A DNA stretch of 9,952 bases, taken from the NCBI GenBank assembly GCA_017621905.1, contig JAGASC010000253.1:1-9952 (forward strand), in the 5' to 3' direction. The DNA is from Roseburia sp. Its GTDB lineage: Bacteria > Bacillota > Clostridia > Lachnospirales > Lachnospiraceae. The translations under genes were made by a program, and so were the position numbers. Positions 6,230 to 9,952 of this stretch are shown in pieces (position 1 is the first letter of the stretch; every line of letters starts with the position of its first letter). The notes beneath the pieces are model-generated. The model was given only the letters and a program-made list of their open reading frames with translations, did not search any database and was not told the DNA's origin.

Positions 6230-7936
6230 CTATTTTGAGCATTCAATCACAATCTTCCCTTTCGCCCGCAGCTTTCCATCTGCCAAAATTTCCGGCAGTC
6301 TCTGATATTGTATCTCACATGGAATACTTCTTCTTTTCTCATAATAAAAACAATTTCTAAAACCGTGTTTCCGAAGTAATGCGATAGCCCGTTCAAACTC
6401 TCTTGCCGCATTTTCGCAGATATGCGCATCCGAACCTAACGTAATAAGCTGGCCGCCCATCTCTTTGTATACACCCAGCAGCCAGTCCTGGTCCAGCCAG
6501 TCCGTACCATTCTCACACATACAGGATGTATTTACTTCCAAAGCAATTCCATACCGAATGACAACACTTAATATTTTCCTGATTTTTTCTTCAAATCGCC
6601 GCCAGTCTATGCACAGACCATACTTCCCATTCATGTACCTCAGTGGGCAGGCCAGATGCGCCACAATATCGCAGGGAACGCTCCGAACCATTTGAAACAC
6701 ATCATCAAGATAGCAATCCAGATATCCATATAGATCCTCTGTATCCATTGCCGAAAAATCAATGCCGGAATAAGGCATATCATACTGCTTATACTTAATC
6801 GTATGTACAGAGCCAATTACCACGTCATAATCACACATTCCAAGCACCTGCTCTGTCACCTGCGGATAACACATACCTTCGCCAATTTCTATTCCTGATA
6901 AAATGCGTGTCGCTGAAGCTTCCACCTTGTCCACACCGCCTGATTTTGCGGTAGTTTCCTTCTCTCTGCGAAAAAATTCCACCTCCGCCACCGACTCACG
7001 GATACGGACCGTCACATCCTCCCTTCCACAGTTAAGCACATCGCAGTGATCCGTCACTGCAAATCCGTAACTTCCCCTTTCCTGCTGCCATTTTGCCATA
7101 TCAGAAATATGACAGACACTGTCATGCGAATGCTCTGAATGCGTATGCATATCCACAAGGCACCCCGAATTTTTCACCGGTTTCATCTGTCCCGGCGTTT
7201 CCACCACGTCCGGTTCAAAACGTTCTCTGATTTCATCATAATCCTCATACCGGAAGACAATCCAAATTCCAAGCTTTGCATATCGTTTCACCATGCTGCA
7301 AAGTTCTTCTGTCGCAAAGGGAACACGCACCCAACTCGTCTCATTCGACTGAAAGGGCAGCCACACAACAAGACCATCACGCAGATGGTCTTGTAATCTG
7401 CAGAGTACCTTTAAAACCTCTTCCGTCACTTCCCCATCATAGTGAATCTCTGCATCCGGCAACTCCTGCACTGCCCTGCGAACCGTTTCCCGGCTGTTGC
7501 AGGTTATTCCGATTTCCGCTCCGGAATCCCTTAACAGCTGCCAGAAGCTATCCATATATTTTTCCGGAAAGCGCCAGATCTTATTGTCAATTTTTAGCAA
7601 CACCCCATTTTCTCTGGCCAGCTGCAATACATCCGCAAGAAGCGGCAGCTTCTCCCCCTTAAATTTAGGCGAAAACCATGCCCCGTAGTCGTACCCCGCC
7701 GCCTCATCATAGGTCATTTCCGTTATCTTTCTATTTTCCTCCACAACACTTCCGTCCTGCCTGCGGGCAGTGCGGTTTATGGTATCATCATGTAAAATAA
7801 CGAAATTCCCATCTGCCGTCACATTCGGATCCAATTCTATAATTTTATAGCCCTGGCAGATGGCCCCGCGAAATGCAGACATCGTATTTTCCGGGTACTC
7901 GGTGCATACCCCTCTGTGTGCCTGTAACTGTATCAT
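6230..7936 (-). CDS. GDPD-PHP fusion: glycerophosphodiester phosphodiesterase domain joined to PHP phosphoesterase domain
   Basis: A 568-residue, probably cytoplasmic enzyme (no signal peptide) with two phosphoesterase domains. Residues 1-250 are a GDPD TIM barrel, with the HRG motif at 7-9, metal-binding E34-x-D36, His49-Asp50 and LKIDNK at 114-119. The usual glutamate of the last motif is Asp117. GDPD enzymes split glycerophosphodiesters into an alcohol and a glycerol phosphate. Residues 260-510 are a PHP (HisJ-like) domain with DMHTHS at 262-267, VTDH at 294-297, GIEIG at 348-352, GSVH at 375-378, AHLACP at 426-431 and SDAH at 502-505. All expected metal ligands are present. A stepwise diesterase-then-phosphatase reaction is inferred, and the substrate is unknown. 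The ATG at 7936 has GGAGGA 9 bases upstream and places HRG at the usual N-terminal position; upstream in-frame codons add only unrelated residues. It is divergent from a DeoR gene and shares its promoter region. Confidence 0.88.
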   Translation of the reverse strand: MIQLQAHRGVCTEYPENTMSAFRGAICQGYKIIELDPNVTADGNFVILHDDTINRTARRQDGSVVEENRKITEMTYDEAAGYDYGAWFSPKFKGEKLPLLADVLQLARENGVLLKIDNKIWRFPEKYMDSFWQLLRDSGAEIGITCNSRETVRRAVQELPDAEIHYDGEVTEEVLKVLCRLQDHLRDGLVVWLPFQSNETSWVRVPFATEELCSMVKRYAKLGIWIVFRYEDYDEIRERFEPDVVETPGQMKPVKNSGCLVDMHTHSEHSHDSVCHISDMAKWQQERGSYGFAVTDHCDVLNCGREDVTVRIRESVAEVEFFRREKETTAKSGGVDKVEASATRILSGIEIGEGMCYPQVTEQVLGMCDYDVVIGSVHTIKYKQYDMPYSGIDFSAMDTEDLYGYLDCYLDDVFQMVRSVPCDIVAHLACPLRYMNGKYGLCIDWRRFEEKIRKILSVVIRYGIALEVNTSCMCENGTDWLDQDWLLGVYKEMGGQLITLGSDAHICENAAREFERAIALLRKHGFRNCFYYEKRRSIPCEIQYQRLPEILADGKLRAKGKIVIECSK

Positions 7937-7962
7937 AATTACTGTCCTCCACATACTTCTTA

Positions 7963-8015
7963 TTGACAATCTTCCACATGTATTTCATAATAAAATTAAT
8001 CGAAAAATACGTCAA
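7963..8015. promoter_or_regulatory. Bidirectional promoter between the GDPD-PHP and deoR-type genes
   Basis: On the plus strand, TTGACA (7963-7968) lies 17 bp from CATAAT (7986-7991). On the minus strand, TTGACG (8010-8015) lies 17 bp from TATTAT (7987-7992). The two -10 boxes share five base pairs on opposite strands. The predicted start points are about 7998 (plus) and 7980 (minus), roughly 18 bp apart and diverging. Each -35 lies within the other promoter's initial transcribed region, so polymerase binding should be mutually exclusive. Confidence 0.75.
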
Positions 8016-8029
8016 TACACGCCATGAAA

Positions 8030-8049
8030 ATTGATAATTCAATCATTAT
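8030..8049. promoter_or_regulatory. Candidate operator near the deoR-type start
   Basis: Two overlapping AT-rich inverted repeats, ATTGA-N4-TCAAT (8030-8043) and ATAAT-N6-ATTAT (8034-8049), lie between the shared promoter and the regulator's start codon. They could be the DeoR binding site, but short AT palindromes arise easily by chance. Confidence 0.25.
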
Positions 8050-8081
8050 TTTGAGCATTTTAATGAGTTTGGAGAGTTAAA

Positions 8082-8819
8082 ATGAACAGTGAACGACAGA
8101 AACACATATTAGAAAAAATATTAGTCCAAAAGAAAGTAACAGTGAAGGAACTGGCCAGAGAACTTTATGCCAGCGAACCATCGATTCGACGTGATCTGGC
8201 AGATTTAGAAAAGCAGAATCTGATTAAAAGAGTACATGGTGGTGCTATTCTGGAAGAAACAGGCACTTCTGCTATGAAAATTCCCTTTGTCATCCGAGAA
8301 ATGGAGCAGGCGGATGCAAAAATTACCATGGCCCAGAAAGCGGTGGAATACATCAAGGATAACGATGTTATTTTTCTGGATGCTTCCTCCAGCGCCTACA
8401 ATATTATCCCCTACCTGCCACTGAAAAACAATATTACAGTTATCACCTCAGGGATAAAAGCGCTCACCAAGCTGAGCGAATACAATATCAAGACTATATC
8501 TACCGGCGGTGAGCTTCTGCCCTCCTGTCTGTCACTGATCGGAGACGAAGCATACCAGACCATTGAGCGTTTCCATGCAGACGTGGCCTTTTTCTCCTGC
8601 AGAGGACTGTCCTATGACGGATACCTTACAGACATTTCCTCTGCCGAAAATTATGTGCGCCAGAAAATGATTGCCCGCTCCAAGCAAGCATTTCTTTTGT
8701 GTGCCAGCGAGAAAATCGGGAAAAAATATTATCATAATCTTTGTACGATGAATGATATCAGCGGCGTGATCAGCGAAGTTGATCTGGAAACGCTGCCTTT
8801 TGATATTTCCTGTCCTTGA
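8082..8819 (+). CDS. DeoR-family sugar-phosphate-type transcriptional regulator
   Basis: A 245-residue regulator of the usual DeoR/GlpR length. Residues 1-56 hold the winged helix: RQKHILEKIL, VTVKELARELYASEPSIRRDL (recognition helix) and the diagnostic LIKRVHGGA. Residues 77-235 form the DeoR C-terminal sensor, with FLDASSSAYNIIPYL, a VITSG strand, TGGEL at 141-145, SLIGDEA and HADVAFFSCRGLS. This fold binds phosphorylated sugars or polyols in characterised members. The late motif usually like DSSKFG reads CASEKIG here, so effector contacts may differ. The ATG at 8082 has GGAGAG with a 5-base spacer. Divergent placement from the GDPD-PHP gene with shared promoter bases makes that gene the likely target, and a phosphorylated product of that enzyme a plausible effector. 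Target and effector are inference. Confidence 0.92.
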   Translation: MNSERQKHILEKILVQKKVTVKELARELYASEPSIRRDLADLEKQNLIKRVHGGAILEETGTSAMKIPFVIREMEQADAKITMAQKAVEYIKDNDVIFLDASSSAYNIIPYLPLKNNITVITSGIKALTKLSEYNIKTISTGGELLPSCLSLIGDEAYQTIERFHADVAFFSCRGLSYDGYLTDISSAENYVRQKMIARSKQAFLLCASEKIGKKYYHNLCTMNDISGVISEVDLETLPFDISCP

Positions 8820-8868
8820 AATACACTTTTTTAACAGATATTCTCTTTGCGTGAAGATATTGTGTTAG

Positions 8869-9010
8869 AAAATAAATCCCGCATTGTCAGAAAACGTAAA
8901 TTACTCCCTGCTCTTAGTCATGCTTCCCGTGTATATCATTGGCATGCCACTGATGATATTGCTCATCCAAAAGTTTGTTCCAGCTGTGCATATTGAAAAG
9001 AAAAAAATTT
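8869..9010 (+). pseudogene. Remnant resembling a CPBP-family intramembrane protease
   Basis: The frame open from 8869 reads KINPALSENVNYS, then a hydrophobic segment LLLVMLPVYIIGMPLMILLIQKFVP, then EKKK. This resembles the second-helix region of CPBP (CAAX-type) membrane proteases, where a LP-x-Y-(I/L)-x-G-x-P motif is followed by a Lys-rich turn. The frame has no start codon with a ribosome site. The likeness stops at about 9010, exactly where the antisense Rpn gene ends. The catalytic EExxxR and HxxxN motifs are absent. It is best read as a leftover of a rearranged gene. No transcription signals are seen in 8820-8868. The family call rests on memory of the motif. Confidence 0.5.
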
Positions 9011-9277
9011 TTATGCTCTTTCCTGCTCCTCACAAAGTAGAGCCCAAATTTCTTCCTCATTGCTGTCTGGATGAGCAATTTTTATGTCGCAAATACGCTG
9101 AATCAAGGACTCATTCTCCTCCAGCATATCTGCAATTTCTGGAACGCTTAGGTTTTTCGCAAGTTTTTTTAGCGTCTGTGCTATGATTTTTTTCACAGTG
9201 CCTTTCGCTTCACCTTCTGCCCTGCTGATTCGCCGTGTTTCCTGCACATCGTATGCCTCAAAACTATCAAACATCAT
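9011..9277 (-). CDS. Possible internal-start product of the Rpn gene (RpnS-like, 88 aa)
   Basis: An in-frame ATG-ATG pair at 9277-9272 is preceded by GGAGGA at 9291-9286 with an 8-base spacer, as good a ribosome site as any in the window. Translation from here would give the last 88 residues of the Rpn protein: helical and highly charged, without the E-x-Q-S nuclease core. In E. coli, rpn genes produce such C-terminal proteins (RpnS) from internal starts, and these inhibit the full-length nuclease. The sequence directly shows the start signal. The product and its inhibitory role are inferred by analogy. The SD could instead be a by-product of the conserved RRN codons. Confidence 0.45.
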   Translation of the reverse strand: MMFDSFEAYDVQETRRISRAEGEAKGTVKKIIAQTLKKLAKNLSVPEIADMLEENESLIQRICDIKIAHPDSNEEEIWALLCEEQERA

Positions 9278-9952
9278 ACCAAAATTCCTCCGTCCTATCT
9301 GGTCGGTAAATTGCTCTACCTCTTCCCTTGGAATATTCAGCCGATAAAGAAATACTGCAACAATCTTGCTAATCAAATTCAACAAATACTCCGGCGTATT
9401 CTGTGTCAGATTCTCAAAATACTCTGGTGGAATATCCTTCAATTTTTTAAAATCTGCTGAACTTCTCAGCTTATTAAGTAGCATGATAAGAGAAAACTCA
9501 TCATTTCTCTCAATCAATTCCTGGTCGCTATAAGATGTTACCGGTACTAACAGATATTCAAAATCCGGTATGTATTTTTCAAAAACATCGCTGAGATGGA
9601 CACGCTCCTTAAAATTCTTTACTGCTGTCCAATTTTCGGTCCCTTCGTAATATACGATAGGGAGAATCGGCGGATATTTAAACTCCTTTGTTTTTGTAAT
9701 ATTCGGATGAAGCTTTTCCTGTTCTGCCTCATAATCGGTCAGCACCATTACCATGTAACGCAAAATCTTAAATGCCATATCATAAAACACATCCGATTGA
9801 TGCTCGATAATCGCTATCAAGTACAAAGATTCTCCATCCAGCTTGATTTTTTTTACCGTATCCGAATCTCTCCCCTCCTGCCACATTGGCAGAAAACGCT
9901 CCGAGATATCTTCGATATCCTCCGGCTGTACGTTTTTCAGCATTTCAATATC
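9011..9952 (-). CDS. Rpn-family PD-(D/E)XK nuclease (Transposase_31-like), N terminus cut by window edge
   Basis: 313 codons are visible. The frame is open to base 9952, so the true start lies outside, probably about 40-60 residues further. The sequence fits the Rpn family (recombination-promoting nucleases, PF04754-like). It has an acidic strand region (GRDSDTVKKIKLDGES) and then YLIAIIEHQSD with the signature E-x-Q-S at visible residues 50-53, followed by FKILRYM. PPILPIVYYEG comes next, then a variable helical C-terminal third with SRAEGEAKGTVKK and SVPEIADMLEENE. E. coli Rpn proteins are DNA nucleases that stimulate RecA-independent recombination and have been linked to phage defence. The codons for RRNFG near the C-terminal third contain a strong Shine-Dalgarno before ATG-ATG (see separate entry). 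It abuts a decayed membrane-protein fragment. No clear terminator follows, only an A/T-rich run. Confidence 0.87.
   Translation of the reverse strand, partial: DIEMLKNVQPEDIEDISERFLPMWQEGRDSDTVKKIKLDGESLYLIAIIEHQSDVFYDMAFKILRYMVMVLTDYEAEQEKLHPNITKTKEFKYPPILPIVYYEGTENWTAVKNFKERVHLSDVFEKYIPDFEYLLVPVTSYSDQELIERNDEFSLIMLLNKLRSSADFKKLKDIPPEYFENLTQNTPEYLLNLISKIVAVFLYRLNIPREEVEQFTDQIGRRNFGMMFDSFEAYDVQETRRISRAEGEAKGTVKKIIAQTLKKLAKNLSVPEIADMLEENESLIQRICDIKIAHPDSNEEEIWALLCEEQERA
9286..9291 (-). promoter_or_regulatory. Internal Shine-Dalgarno inside the Rpn gene
   Basis: GGAGGA on the minus strand ends 8 bases before an in-frame ATG at 9277. It has the same hexamer and nearly the same spacing as the chosen start of the GDPD-PHP gene (GGAGGA, 9 bases). 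Confidence 0.6.

Noticed and set aside
6231..8059. Direct repeat TATTTTGAGCATT at 6231-6243 and 8047-8059 bracketing the GDPD-PHP gene
   Set aside because: About one 13-base match is expected by chance in 10 kb of AT-rich DNA. There is no target-site or terminal-repeat structure, and one copy is coding sequence.
8820..8868. Terminator for the deoR-type gene
   Set aside because: There is a T-run near 8827-8832 and repeated AGATATT, but no convincing stem preceding a T-tract.

Overview
The window looks like a chromosomal segment of a Lachnospiraceae-type Clostridium (phylum Bacillota). The reasons are moderate G+C with AT-rich intergenic spacers, strong purine-rich Shine-Dalgarno sites (GGAGG-like), near-consensus TTGACA/TATAAT promoters with 17-bp spacers, and gene families typical of that group: PadR plus permease-prefix membrane protein, AAA-ATPase-like/PD-(D/E)XK proteins and Rpn-family nucleases. 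The genus cannot be fixed from the sequence alone.

Left end (1-1910): the 3' end of a tryptophan operon on the + strand. trpB is cut by the window edge, and trpA overlaps it by 8 bp. The operon ends in a structured spacer holding several hairpins and a strong intrinsic terminator, which reaches into the 3' end of the converging gene.

1888-3526 (minus strand): a two-gene operon of a PadR regulator (TTG start) and a six-helix membrane protein with an N-terminal permease-prefix/HAAS-like domain and a hexapeptide repeat linker. The promoter is covered by two near-identical inverted repeats 32 bp apart, which suggests autorepression.

3593-6154 (minus strand): two separately promoted single genes. 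One is a class II aldolase/adducin-fold protein whose zinc site looks dismantled and whose lysine codon use differs from trpA. The other is an AAA-ATPase-like protein with a C-terminal PD-(D/E)XK nuclease domain.

6230-8819: a divergent pair. The minus-strand gene encodes one polypeptide with an N-terminal glycerophosphodiester phosphodiesterase (GDPD) domain and a C-terminal PHP phosphoesterase domain. The plus-strand gene encodes a DeoR-family regulator. Their promoters use the same -10 bases on opposite strands, so the regulator and enzyme are probably expressed from one bidirectional promoter. The proposed logic is that the GDPD domain cleaves a phosphodiester, the PHP domain removes the phosphate, and a DeoR protein senses a phosphorylated product.

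Right end (8820-9952): a short decayed fragment resembling a CPBP intramembrane protease abuts the 3' end of a minus-strand Rpn-family PD-(D/E)XK gene that runs off the window. This Rpn gene carries a perfect GGAGGA eight bases before an in-frame ATG-ATG pair in its last third. This matches the layout of the intragenic RpnS inhibitors known from E. coli and is the most interesting candidate in the window.
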